Below, one piece after another: positions 1 to 7,636 of a DNA stretch of 28,622 nt. Source of the DNA: Bacteroidales bacterium (GTDB lineage Bacteria; Bacteroidota; Bacteroidia; Bacteroidales; F082). The position numbers and the translations under genes were made by a program. The notes beneath the pieces were generated by a model. That model worked only from the letters and a program-made list of their open reading frames with translations, had not been told where the DNA came from and did not search any database. The stretch is from assembly GCA_900769945.1 (NCBI GenBank), contig CAAGIO010000035.1, positions 1 to 28,622 of the forward strand. The letters run 5' to 3'. How positions within the stretch are numbered: position 1 is the first letter of the stretch; each line of letters opens with the position of its first letter.

Positions 1-2
1 AG

Positions 3-176
3 AGAAGAGGCTTTGGCAGAAGAGACGACGACCGTGGCGAGAGAAGAGGCTTCGGCAGAAGAGACGACGACCGTGGCGAGAGAAGAGGCTTCGGCAGAAG
101 AGACGACGACCGTGGCGAGAGAAGAGGCTTTGGCAGAAGAGACGATGACCGTGGTGAGAGAAGAGGCTTCGGCAGA
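3..176 (+). repeat. 39-bp in-frame tandem repeat, four full copies plus a partial fifth
   Basis: Units start at 3, 42, 81, 120 and 159 and are almost identical; differences are ttt/ttc, gac/gat and ggc/ggt third-base changes. Each unit encodes RRGFGRRDDDRGE. The fifth unit decays after RRGFGR. The left edge of the window cuts the array, so the true copy number is unknown. Being a multiple of 3, the repeat can expand or contract without breaking the rluB frame. Confidence 0.95.
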
Positions 177-1010
177 TTTGAAGATAGAGAAGACAGAAGA
201 GACTTCGGTAAGAGGTTTGACCGTGACAGAGTCACCGGAGGCCGCCGTGGTTATGTTAGAGAGAAAGACCCGGAGATCGACCGTCCAAGGGCAACAGGCG
301 AGATTCGTCTGAACAAATATCTTGCTGACTCTGGTATATGCTCACGCCGTGAGGCCGACGACCTCATAGTAGCAGGGGCCGTATCAGTGAATGGCGTGGT
401 GGTGACAGAACTTGGCACAAAAGTGAAGACCACCGACAAGGTTGTCTATGGCGGACAGACGCTAAACCGCGAGAAACTTCGCTACATACTTCTTAACAAG
501 CCTAAAGGTGTCATCACGACATCTGACGACCCATTTGAGCGTCATACAGTTATGGAGCTTGTTGAAGGTGCCTGCGAGGAGCGCATCTATCCTGTAGGAC
601 GTCTTGACAGAAACACCCTCGGTCTGCTCTTGCTCACAAACGATGGCGAGCTTGCAAAGACACTCACACACCCAAGTCACGAGGTGTCGAAACTTTATCA
701 TGTCACACTCGACAAGCCGTTGACAGCCACTGATTTCCAGAAGATTGAAGAAGGGCTGCTTCTTGAGGACGGGCCTATCAAGGTGGATAAGATTGACTAT
801 GTCGTTGACGACCCTACAATGCGTGAGTTAGGAGTTGAGATACATTCAGGGCGCAACCACATCGTCCGCCGGATATTCGAGAGCCTCGGCTATGAAGTCA
901 TGAAGCTCGACAGGGTGATGCTTGCCGGACTGACGAAACAGAACCTTCCACGCGGTCACTGGAGATTCCTGACCGGCGCAGAAATAGGCATGCTGAAACG
1001 TATTCAATAG
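3..1010 (+). CDS. rluB: RsuA/RluB-family rRNA pseudouridine synthase with Arg/Gly/Asp-rich repeat tail (5' partial)
   Basis: This enzyme would isomerise a uridine in 23S (or 16S) rRNA to pseudouridine in the cytoplasm. The frame is open from the left edge to the TAG at 1008, so the start codon lies outside the window; 335 residues are visible. Visible residues 1 to about 95 are low-complexity and rich in R, G, D and F, built from 13-residue repeats. An S4 RNA-binding domain begins at base 303 (IRLNKYLADSGICSRREAD). The catalytic domain follows, with the signature GRLDRNTLGLLLLTNDG; the catalytic Asp is codon 606-608. A start at the ATG at 387 would cut the S4 domain in half, so it is rejected. 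Arg-rich extensions on this enzyme are known in Bacteroidota and are presumed to contact RNA. RluB versus RluE/RsuA specificity is inferred. A terminator hairpin follows the stop. Confidence 0.9.
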   Translation, partial: RRGFGRRDDDRGERRGFGRRDDDRGERRGFGRRDDDRGERRGFGRRDDDRGERRGFGRFEDREDRRDFGKRFDRDRVTGGRRGYVREKDPEIDRPRATGEIRLNKYLADSGICSRREADDLIVAGAVSVNGVVVTELGTKVKTTDKVVYGGQTLNREKLRYILLNKPKGVITTSDDPFERHTVMELVEGACEERIYPVGRLDRNTLGLLLLTNDGELAKTLTHPSHEVSKLYHVTLDKPLTATDFQKIEEGLLLEDGPIKVDKIDYVVDDPTMRELGVEIHSGRNHIVRRIFESLGYEVMKLDRVMLAGLTKQNLPRGHWRFLTGAEIGMLKRIQ

Positions 1011-1017
1011 CACATAC

Positions 1018-1055
1018 AGAGTGGGAAGACTATTTTGCCTTCTCACTCTTTACTT
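1018..1055 (+). terminator. Rho-independent terminator after rluB
   Basis: An 11-bp stem (1018-1028 with 1039-1049, one G-U pair) encloses a 10-nt loop and is followed by a short, imperfect T-run (TTTACTT). It starts 8 bases after the rluB stop and ends just before the next gene, which separates the two transcription units. Confidence 0.7.
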
Positions 1056-1064
1056 AAATAACAA

Positions 1065-2354
1065 ATGCTTATGAGAAAATTATCCCTAATACTGTTACTG
1101 CTCACCTCTCTACTCCTTAATGCTGAGAACTCAGACACCCTTAAAGTGATGCAGTACAATCTGTTAAACTACGGAAACTATACGAATTACTGTCCGCAGG
1201 CCGTTAATAACGTCTCTGACAAGGACGAGTGCATAAGGACAATACTGACGGCATATTATCCCGACATTTTCACTGTATGTGAAGTGGGGAAAGGGGCAAG
1301 CCTTCCTACAAATTTTGTTACCAACAACTTGAATATCAATGGAATAAACTTCTGGAAGACAAAGGCAGGCTCGAACACCAACAACTCAAGTCTGACAAAT
1401 TGTGTCTTCTATAACTCAACGAAGCTGCATCTGATGTCGCACAAGGTTGCGCAGACGTACGTTCGTGACGTTGACGTTTATGATTTCAAGGTTCTTGATG
1501 ATGAGAGAGACGATATATATCTTACCTGTGTGGTGGCGCATCTGAAAGCTGGCAGTGGTGCTGAGAACGAGAGCAGCCGTAAACTCATGGCTAACAACAT
1601 CATGAAATATCTGGAGGCGAACTATAAAGATAAGAACGTGCTGATAATGGGCGACTTCAACCTTTATGGGGCGTCGGAGCCGGCTTACGTCTCGTTTGTG
1701 AATAAAAGCAGTTTCCCCAACTCCTATTTCATTGACCCTGTTTATCCTTACGGCGTAGGAGAATGGAACTCCAACATAAACTTTGAGGACTACCACACCC
1801 AATCGACGCACAGGGACAACAGCGGGTGTCATTCTTCAGGCGGGTTAGACGACCGTTTCGACTTCATTTTGATGTCGGAGAACATTTATGGAGGGGATAA
1901 CAATGTGCGTTATTTGAACGGCAGCTACAAGGCCTTAGGGCAAGACGGCCGTCATTTCAACAAGAGCGTCAACTCCCCAGAGAACACCGCCGTATCAAAA
2001 GAGGTGGCGGATGCTCTGTATAAGAACTCCGACCATCTTCCGGTCACCATGGAGCTTGTCATCAGCAAGGATTTTGGTGTTGAAGAGAGCAGCAATGAAG
2101 AGTTGAGCTATGATGTCTTCCCGAATCCAACGGCGGAGGACGTATATATCAGGTTTTACCAGAGCAAGGTTGGGATCGCTAATATCGTGGTGTTCAATGC
2201 AATAGGGCAGGTTGTCATCACCGATGATATCTTTGTTGAGGATAAGGTCAAAGAATATAAGCTTTCGTTAGGCAGTATGCCACAGGGGGTCTATTTCTTA
2301 AGGATAACGAATGCTGACGGTTTGATGAAGACGATAAAAATAATTAAGGAATAA
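1065..2354 (+). CDS. Secreted endonuclease/exonuclease/phosphatase-family protein with type IX sorting domain
   Basis: Predicted metal-dependent phosphodiesterase/nuclease of the EEP (DNase I-like) fold, exported by Sec and then by the type IX system. Residues 1-20 form a signal peptide (MRKLSLILLLLTSLLLNA). The EEP motifs are present: QYNLLNY near residue 30, catalytic-type Glu73 in TVCEVG, His159 in VAHLKAG, GDFN at 196-199 and SDHLPV at 322-327. The last 80 residues are a type A sorting domain: YDVFPNPT, a β-rich stretch, and the closing GVYFLRI...MKTIKI. The start could be the ATG at 1065 or 1071; both keep the signal peptide. The permease gene follows with a 1-base overlap (TAATG), so the two are probably co-transcribed. 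The substrate (nucleic acid, lipid or sugar phosphate) cannot be told. Confidence 0.88.
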   Translation: MLMRKLSLILLLLTSLLLNAENSDTLKVMQYNLLNYGNYTNYCPQAVNNVSDKDECIRTILTAYYPDIFTVCEVGKGASLPTNFVTNNLNINGINFWKTKAGSNTNNSSLTNCVFYNSTKLHLMSHKVAQTYVRDVDVYDFKVLDDERDDIYLTCVVAHLKAGSGAENESSRKLMANNIMKYLEANYKDKNVLIMGDFNLYGASEPAYVSFVNKSSFPNSYFIDPVYPYGVGEWNSNINFEDYHTQSTHRDNSGCHSSGGLDDRFDFILMSENIYGGDNNVRYLNGSYKALGQDGRHFNKSVNSPENTAVSKEVADALYKNSDHLPVTMELVISKDFGVEESSNEELSYDVFPNPTAEDVYIRFYQSKVGIANIVVFNAIGQVVITDDIFVEDKVKEYKLSLGSMPQGVYFLRITNADGLMKTIKIIKE

Positions 2355-3700
2355 TGTTTCAGAAGATTATCAACGGCTGTGTTAGTTTCATGCAGAGGTA
2401 TCTGCCGGAGCCGTTTATTTTTGCAGTAATACTGACGTTTGTCGCTGTCATTGTGGCGATGCCGGTATGTGACCAGAGTTTGATGGAGGTGATAAACAAC
2501 TGGGGCGGCGGTGTCTGGAACCTGCTTGGGTTCTCGATGCAGATGGCTCTTGTGTTGGTTACGGGTGCGGCGTTAGCGTCGGCACCATTGATAAAGAGAG
2601 GGATAAGCAAACTCGCGTCGTTACCGAAGACAGCGGCGGGTGCCATCGCCATGGTGACAGGCATCTCCGCCATCGCATGCTGGCTCAATTGGGGCTTCGG
2701 CCTTATTGTCGGCGTCATCTTCGCAAAAGAGATTGCGCGTAAACTCAGAGGTGTCGATTACCGTCTCCTCATCGCTTCAGCATACAGCGGCTTCGTGGTG
2801 TGGCACGCTGGAATATCTGGCTCCATACCGCTCAAGATGGCTTCCGACATCGACGACTTGAAAAAAGCCACCAACGGAGTGCTCACCTCGGTTGTGCCAA
2901 TAAATGAGACAATCTTCGACCCTCATAATATAATAATGGTGGTGATAGTCATTGCGGCCTTGGTAATAGTCAATGCGATGATGCACCCCAAAGGCGACAG
3001 CGTCATCTCCATCGACCCGGCGCTGCTCATTGACGAGCCCGTTGAGGAGGTGAGATCGACGACGCCGGCCGAGAAACTTGAGAACAGCCGCTTACTAAGT
3101 CTGCTGTTGTCGCTCTTAGGTCTGACATATCTATGTGTCTGTTTCTTTGTGAAGAGACTCTCTTTAGACTTAGGCTCTGTTATTCTTATTTTCCTTTTTG
3201 TTGGCATCATGCTTCATAAGACGCCGGCAGGATATGTTAGGGCGTTCAACAAGTCGGTGTTAGGTGCGGCGGGCATCATGCTGCAGTTCCCATTCTATGC
3301 GGGCATTATGGGCATCATCACGGGGACGGGCGCATCGGGCGTCAGTCTCGGCACCATAGTGAGCGAGGCTTTCGTAAACATCTCAACGACAACGACATAT
3401 CCGATATACACCTTCCTTTGTGCGGCAATACTCAATATGTTTGTCCCTTCTGGCGGCGGACATTGGGCGATACAGGCTCCGATAATGTTCGCGGCGGGCG
3501 CAGATCTCGGCGTTGACCACGGGCTAACAGGAATGGCTATCGCATGGGGTGACGCTTGGACCAACCTGATACAACCTTTCTGGGCATTGCCCGCTCTCGC
3601 CATCGCAAAGCTTAACGCAAAGGATATCATGGGCTTCTGCCTTATCGACCTCGTGGTGTCAGGAATAATTATTATCTCAGGGCTCCTCATCTGGGCTTAA
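2354..3700 (+). CDS. atoE: Short-chain fatty acid permease (AtoE family)
   Basis: Polytopic inner-membrane carrier of 448 residues. Multiple hydrophobic segments run through the whole length, with one polar stretch around residues 215-250. Family hallmarks seen are the N-terminal MQRYLPEPFIFAVILTF, the NWGGGVWNLLGFSMQMALVL segment, WHAGISGSIPL, and the C-terminal PSGGGHWAIQAP motif. Homologues are annotated as carriers of acetoacetate, butyrate and related acids; that substrate range is family knowledge and untested here. The ATG overlaps the stop of the upstream secreted EEP protein by one base, suggesting translational coupling. dnaG begins 18 bases after the stop with its own promoter-like element. 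Confidence 0.85.
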   Translation: MFQKIINGCVSFMQRYLPEPFIFAVILTFVAVIVAMPVCDQSLMEVINNWGGGVWNLLGFSMQMALVLVTGAALASAPLIKRGISKLASLPKTAAGAIAMVTGISAIACWLNWGFGLIVGVIFAKEIARKLRGVDYRLLIASAYSGFVVWHAGISGSIPLKMASDIDDLKKATNGVLTSVVPINETIFDPHNIIMVVIVIAALVIVNAMMHPKGDSVISIDPALLIDEPVEEVRSTTPAEKLENSRLLSLLLSLLGLTYLCVCFFVKRLSLDLGSVILIFLFVGIMLHKTPAGYVRAFNKSVLGAAGIMLQFPFYAGIMGIITGTGASGVSLGTIVSEAFVNISTTTTYPIYTFLCAAILNMFVPSGGGHWAIQAPIMFAAGADLGVDHGLTGMAIAWGDAWTNLIQPFWALPALAIAKLNAKDIMGFCLIDLVVSGIIIISGLLIWA

Positions 3701-3706
3701 TATCAT

Positions 3707-3714
3707 TATCTTTG
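3707..3714 (+). promoter_or_regulatory. Bacteroidota -7 promoter element (TATCTTTG) for dnaG
   Basis: Exact match to the TAnnTTTG consensus, ending only 4 bases before the dnaG ATG at 3719. No convincing -33 TTTG is seen 19-21 bases upstream. If used, transcription would start at or next to the ATG, giving a leaderless or nearly leaderless mRNA. Confidence 0.5.
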
Positions 3715-3718
3715 CAAA

Positions 3719-5662
3719 ATGATACCAAAAGATACCGTAGCAAAGATTATGGAGACCGCCCGCATCGATGAGGTGGTGGGTGACTTCGTCTCTCTTAGGA
3801 GACGCGGCACAAACCTCATCGGACTCTGCCCCTTCCATAAAGAGAAAACGCCGTCGTTTAATGTCAATACTGCACGAAACATCTTCAAATGCTTCGGCTG
3901 TGGCAAGGTGGGCGACCCAGCACGCTTCATTATGGAACACGAGCATTACTCCTTCCATGAGGCTCTTCTCTATTTAGCGAAAAAATATGGTATCGAAGTG
4001 GAGGAACGTGAGCTCTCGCCGGAAGAGCTGATGGCGCAGAACGAACGCGAACGAATGTTTAACATCAACAGCTTCGCTCAGAGATACTTCTCCTCCACCC
4101 TCTCCTCTGACGATGAAGGGAAGTCGGTGGGGCTGTCATACTTCAGAGAACGCGGCTTTAGGAATGCCATTATCGAGAAGTTCCAGCTCGGCTACTGCCC
4201 CGCCAACGGGCATGCCTTCTCCGACTTTGCAGTAAAAAACGGCTATTCCCCTGAGCTCCTGCTGAAGGTGGGGCTGTCAACAGGTAACCCACAGCGTTAC
4301 TACGACCGCTATCAAGGGCGCGTCATCTTCCCTATCCATAACCTTACCGGCAAAATCATAGGCTTCGGCGGCAGGATTCTCATCAACGATAAGACAAAAG
4401 CAAAATATGTAAACTCCCCTGAATCAGAGATTTACAATAAAAGCCAGACGCTGTACGGAATCTATTTCGCCAAAAACGAGATAATACGTCTCGACAACTG
4501 TATCCTTGTGGAAGGTTATGCCGATGTCATTAGCATGCATCAAGCCGGAATAGAAAACGTAGTGGCAAGCTCAGGCACTTCGCTCACCACCGAACAAATC
4601 AAGATGGTGAAACGCTATACGCAGAATGTCACACTGCTTTATGATGGCGACTCCGCCGGAATACACGCCGCCTTGAGAGGCACCAACATGATTCTTGAGG
4701 AAGGCATGAACGTACGCGTCATTGTGCTGCCCCCTGACGAAGACCCCGACTCCTTCGTGAGAAACAACAGCATCGAAGTGGTCACCGATTATCTCAAAAA
4801 TAACGCAAAGGACTTCATAGGATTCAAAACCAACCTCCTCCTTAAAGAAGCTAACAACGACCCAATTAAGAAAGCCGCCGTTATCAAGGATATTGTTGAG
4901 ACCATCTCCGTCATCCCTGACCCTATCTATAGAGCCACCTATATTAAAGAATGTAGCACCCTGCTCCAGATTCCTGAGCAGACACTCATGAACGAGCTCA
5001 ACAAAATGCTCCGCGCTAAATATAGGAAGTCGTTAGGTGTGAAGGATGAACAATTTCCTGACAATAATATTGTCTCTCCTCCTCAACCTGTTGAGCCTGA
5101 ACAGATAAAAGACAGCTCCTTCTATCAGGAACAGGAACTTGTTAAGATACTGTTGGCGCACGGAAACGAATCTATTGAGATAGAAGACACCGATGATGAT
5201 GGTAACCCGGTAATCTATTCCACCTCGGTGGCCTCTCTTATCATCGATGACTTAAAAAACGACGGTCTCTGTTTTAATGACAAGATTCATAAAAGAGTGT
5301 TCGACATCTTCGACCAAGCCCTTGATACTGAACAGATTCCAGACGCAAGCTTCTTTGTCTCCAACGAAGATAACGATATTGCAAGCATGGCGGCCTCCCT
5401 ACTCTGCTCCCAATACCGACTCGACAATTGGGAAAGACATAAGATTTTTGTTAAAACGGAAGATGACGTTCTGAAGAAGATGGTGCTCTCCTCCCTGTTG
5501 AGGTTCAAGGACAAGGTTATTGCGGAACGCCTCTCCCAAGTGATGAAGGAGTTGAAGGAAGCTACAGACCCGGATGTCCAAATAACCCTTATTCAGAAAA
5601 AGAAAAAACTTGACGATATAAGGAAGATTATTAACCAGAGGCTTGGAATCGTTATCGCATAG
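3719..5662 (+). CDS. dnaG: DNA primase DnaG
   Basis: Synthesises RNA primers at the replication fork. The N-terminal CHC2 zinc ribbon is intact (Cys37, His40, Cys58 and Cys61, in GLCPFH and KCFGCG). The catalytic core follows, with the FGGRI motif near 216-220. The Toprim residues are present: Glu265 in ILVEGYADV, and Asp309 and Asp311 in LLYDGDSAG. A third acidic motif, DEDPDSFV, lies near 340. The remaining roughly 250 residues match the helicase-binding C-terminal region in position. The 647-residue length is normal. The start MIPKDTVAKI fits known primase N-termini. The 3' end overlaps the convergent exporter gene by 11 bases. Confidence 0.96.
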   Translation: MIPKDTVAKIMETARIDEVVGDFVSLRRRGTNLIGLCPFHKEKTPSFNVNTARNIFKCFGCGKVGDPARFIMEHEHYSFHEALLYLAKKYGIEVEERELSPEELMAQNERERMFNINSFAQRYFSSTLSSDDEGKSVGLSYFRERGFRNAIIEKFQLGYCPANGHAFSDFAVKNGYSPELLLKVGLSTGNPQRYYDRYQGRVIFPIHNLTGKIIGFGGRILINDKTKAKYVNSPESEIYNKSQTLYGIYFAKNEIIRLDNCILVEGYADVISMHQAGIENVVASSGTSLTTEQIKMVKRYTQNVTLLYDGDSAGIHAALRGTNMILEEGMNVRVIVLPPDEDPDSFVRNNSIEVVTDYLKNNAKDFIGFKTNLLLKEANNDPIKKAAVIKDIVETISVIPDPIYRATYIKECSTLLQIPEQTLMNELNKMLRAKYRKSLGVKDEQFPDNNIVSPPQPVEPEQIKDSSFYQEQELVKILLAHGNESIEIEDTDDDGNPVIYSTSVASLIIDDLKNDGLCFNDKIHKRVFDIFDQALDTEQIPDASFFVSNEDNDIASMAASLLCSQYRLDNWERHKIFVKTEDDVLKKMVLSSLLRFKDKVIAERLSQVMKELKEATDPDVQITLIQKKKKLDDIRKIINQRLGIVIA

Positions 5663-6566
5663 AACCCTTTTTCTTCCTCTTTCTTATCGCTTCGGTAATA
5701 TCGTTGCCGAGAATGATAAGCATCACACCCGATAATATCAGGACTATTCCGCCTAACAGGTTGAGGGAGAACGACTCATGGAAGATAATAATCCCGATAA
5801 GCACTGCGGTGACAGGTTCGAGCGCACCTAATATCGCGGCTGTTGTCGAACCAACATCTCTGATAGACACCGTCATAAGGACAAGCGACATTATTGTTGG
5901 AGCGAAAGACAGCAACAATGCGACGCCCCATTGCTTCGCGCCCCTCAACAACACCAGAGGAGTGTCAGGCATAAACTGTGTGTATATCAAGATGCTTGCA
6001 ATACAGAACAATAAGACATAGAAAGTCATTTTTATTGATGACATCTTGATGCTTGTCCTATTGATTATCACAATATAGACGGCGTATGTGAGAGATGACA
6101 CCATGACGAGCATCACTCCGAGGAAAGAGAGCGCGCCGCTGCCGCCACTACCGTTAAGCATAAATATACCCGCAAAAGCCAGCAAGATTGATACAACCGT
6201 TGTCCATGTCAGTTTCTCCTTGAAAAACACTGTCATGATGACAGCCACCATCATTGGATAAACGAAAAGGAGGGTGGAGGCGATACCGAGGTCAAGGTGC
6301 TTGAAACTTGAGTACAGCGTCATGGCTGATGCAGCGAAGAGCACTCCAAGAGAGGCGATAATGCCACACTCTCTTTTTGTGATACGGAACGAAATCTTCT
6401 TGAAATACATCATGACTGCAAGGATGATTGCCGCGATGCCGAAACGATAGACCAATACAGTGTTAGTGTTTATCCCGTCCTCATACAAAAACTTTGCAAG
6501 CGGATTAGTGCCGTAGCATATTGCTGCGACAATACCGGCTATCGACCCTCTGACTTTACTGTTCAT
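5652..6566 (-). CDS. EamA-type (drug/metabolite transporter superfamily) exporter
   Basis: Inner-membrane carrier of 304 residues with about ten hydrophobic helices arranged as two tandem EamA domains (roughly residues 6-145 and 155-295). Seen features include the N-terminal GIVAAICYGTNPLAKFLY, the end of the first domain in VSILLAFAGIFML, and the second-domain LGALEPVTAVLIGIIIFHES. The last helix is followed by a basic tail (RKRKKKGS). The substrate is unknown; relatives export amino acids, purines or other metabolites. I chose the ATG at 6566, because the longer reading from a TTG at 6590 would start inside a -7 promoter element. It is convergent with dnaG (11-base overlap) and divergent from the superoxide dismutase gene. 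Confidence 0.87.
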   Translation of the reverse strand: MNSKVRGSIAGIVAAICYGTNPLAKFLYEDGINTNTVLVYRFGIAAIILAVMMYFKKISFRITKRECGIIASLGVLFAASAMTLYSSFKHLDLGIASTLLFVYPMMVAVIMTVFFKEKLTWTTVVSILLAFAGIFMLNGSGGSGALSFLGVMLVMVSSLTYAVYIVIINRTSIKMSSIKMTFYVLLFCIASILIYTQFMPDTPLVLLRGAKQWGVALLLSFAPTIMSLVLMTVSIRDVGSTTAAILGALEPVTAVLIGIIIFHESFSLNLLGGIVLILSGVMLIILGNDITEAIRKRKKKGSMR

Positions 6567-6587
6567 AAACCTATTTCTTTCGGGCGG

Positions 6588-6595
6588 CAAAAATA
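6588..6595 (-). promoter_or_regulatory. -7 promoter element (TATTTTTG) for the EamA exporter
   Basis: On the minus strand this matches TAnnTTTG exactly and ends 21 bases before the chosen ATG at 6566. No clear -33 TTTG is visible. Its position supports the shorter start for the exporter. Confidence 0.5.
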
Positions 6596-6648
6596 CAAAA
6601 TTCCATCGTAAAAAGTCATCTGATAAAGTTAATTTTCTGTTTATTTTC

Positions 6649-6665
6649 TGTTACTACTCGTAACA
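6649..6665. promoter_or_regulatory. Inverted repeat TGTTAC-N5-GTAACA in the exporter/SOD intergenic region
   Basis: Perfect 6-bp arms with a 5-bp centre, sitting between two divergent genes. It looks like an operator for a dimeric regulator, but the regulator is not identified and a chance palindrome is possible. The rest of the 6596-6782 gap shows only A/T-rich sequence and no clean -7 element for the dismutase gene. Confidence 0.3.
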
Positions 6666-6782
6666 ATCAAGTGCAAAATTAGAGGACGAAGTCATGAAAG
6701 GTGGAATGACGAAGGGAGAAAAGCGTTGAAAAAAAATGAACAAAAGCGCATGATTTATCGTTTCTAAAAAAAACAAAGAGTT

Positions 6783-7403
6783 ATGATTGAGTTATTAGAA
6801 TTACCTTATTATCGCAATGGGCTTGAGCCGCATATCTCGGAGAGGACCATTGACTATCATTATGGCAAGCATCATGCTGCTTATGTAAAGAACCTCAACG
6901 CGCTTATTTCTGGCACCGCGTTCGACACCATGGAGCTGGCAGATATTGTCAGGAGTTCGGAGGGCTCTATCTTTAACAATGCGGCACAGACGTGGAATCA
7001 CAGTTTCTATTGGCGATGTATGACGCCCTTGTTAGAAGAGAGGGCAGAGCCTGAGGGTGACCTTTTAGCTGCTATCTGCCGCGACTTCATATCGTTAGAG
7101 GCATTTCGCGAACAGTTTATAAAGAAGAGTGTATCGTTGTTCGGCTCCGGCTGGACTTGGCTTGTGTCCGACAGCAAAGGTAAGTTGTCGGTTGTTCAGA
7201 CCGAGAACGCCAAGAACCCTTTGGTGATGGACGATTGTTCCGCACTATTATGCTGCGATGTGTGGGAACATGCCTATTATCTTGACAGACAGAACCTCAG
7301 ACAGGATTATCTCAATGAGTTCTGGAAAGTCATCAATTGGAGGTTCGTTGAGAATAATTATGTTAAAGCGTGCAAGCCCGAGCACAGGCAGATGCGGCAT
7401 TGA
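6783..7403 (+). CDS. sodB: Iron/manganese superoxide dismutase
   Basis: Converts superoxide to peroxide and oxygen in the cytoplasm. The metal ligands are all visible: His26 in YHYGKHH, His73 in WNHSFYW, and Asp159 and His163 in DVWEHAYY. Gln69 in NNAAQTWNH is the placement typical of iron-type enzymes. Bacteroidales relatives are often cambialistic (Fe or Mn), so the metal is not settled by sequence. The GSGWTWLV motif lies at 121-128. The length of 206 is about a dozen residues above the usual, because of a C-terminal tail rich in basic residues. Two adjacent cysteines (157-158) precede the Asp ligand. The stop is 4 bases from the convergent remnant at 7408. Confidence 0.95.
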   Translation: MIELLELPYYRNGLEPHISERTIDYHYGKHHAAYVKNLNALISGTAFDTMELADIVRSSEGSIFNNAAQTWNHSFYWRCMTPLLEERAEPEGDLLAAICRDFISLEAFREQFIKKSVSLFGSGWTWLVSDSKGKLSVVQTENAKNPLVMDDCSALLCCDVWEHAYYLDRQNLRQDYLNEFWKVINWRFVENNYVKACKPEHRQMRH

Positions 7404-7407
7404 ATGC

Positions 7408-7505
7408 TTACATCTTGATTTTAGCAACAGCTTTCTTTATCTTCTCCGGGTCTATAAGGCATAGGAGAGGCTCATGCCCGTCGTTAGGATAGAATATCGC
7501 AAAAT
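7408..7505 (-). pseudogene. 3' remnant of a YhcH/YjgK/YiaL-family gene
   Basis: Reading the minus strand into the TAA at 7408-7410 gives 32 codons, with FAIFYPNDGHEP and then DPEKIKKAVAKIKM. This matches the C-terminus of YhcH/YiaL (DUF386) proteins, where FAIFFPxDGHxP and a closing IKKVVxKVK are typical. Upstream codons run straight into a stop (TAA) inside the insertion-sequence end that starts at 7506, so about 120 N-terminal residues are missing. The assignment rests on a short stretch. Confidence 0.65.
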
Positions 7506-7537
7506 ATTACTGTCCGGTAAAACTTTGGAAAAGAAAA
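7506..7537 (+). mobile_element. Solitary insertion-sequence end
   Basis: The 16 bases from 7506 (ATTACTGTCCGGTAAA) match both ends of the short element at 25640-25805. The following bases ACTTTGGAAAAGAA match the inner side of that element's right end (ACTTTTGAAAAGAA). It begins where the YhcH-like reading frame is broken and stops at the 3' end of the group II intron. No transposase is present, so it is the scar of an unidentified element. Confidence 0.65.
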
Positions 7538-7542
7538 ATCGA

Positions 7543-7581
7543 GTAGGAGGTAAACACTAATCATAGGTGTTTATCTCCTAC
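7543..7581 (-). other. Group II intron domain VI stem
   Basis: Arms 7543-7557 and 7567-7581 pair over 15 positions with one A-C mismatch and a 9-nt loop. It lies between domain V and the 3' splice site. The adenosine 7 nt from the proposed 3' end (complement of base 7544) is at the usual branch-point distance, but it appears base-paired here. Class C introns often splice by hydrolysis, so no branch site is claimed. Confidence 0.6.
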
Positions 7582-7604
7582 TTTCATGTTTCCCGACCTC
7601 CCAC

Positions 7605-7636
7605 ACCACCATACGTGCCGTTCGGCATACGGCGGT
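7605..7636 (-). other. Group II intron domain V (catalytic hairpin)
   Basis: The hairpin has a 9-bp lower stem, a 2-nt CG bulge on the 3' strand, a 4-bp upper stem (TGCC/GGCA) and a GAAC tetraloop. The 5' strand contains a CGC triad, the class C form of the catalytic AGC/CGC. All expected domain V elements are therefore present and unmutated by eye. Confidence 0.85.

Noticed and set aside
13..312. 99-residue plus-strand frame MAEETTTVAREE... as a gene
   Set aside because: It is the +1 reading of the same tandem repeat. The frame from base 3 runs without a stop into the S4 and catalytic domains of RluB.
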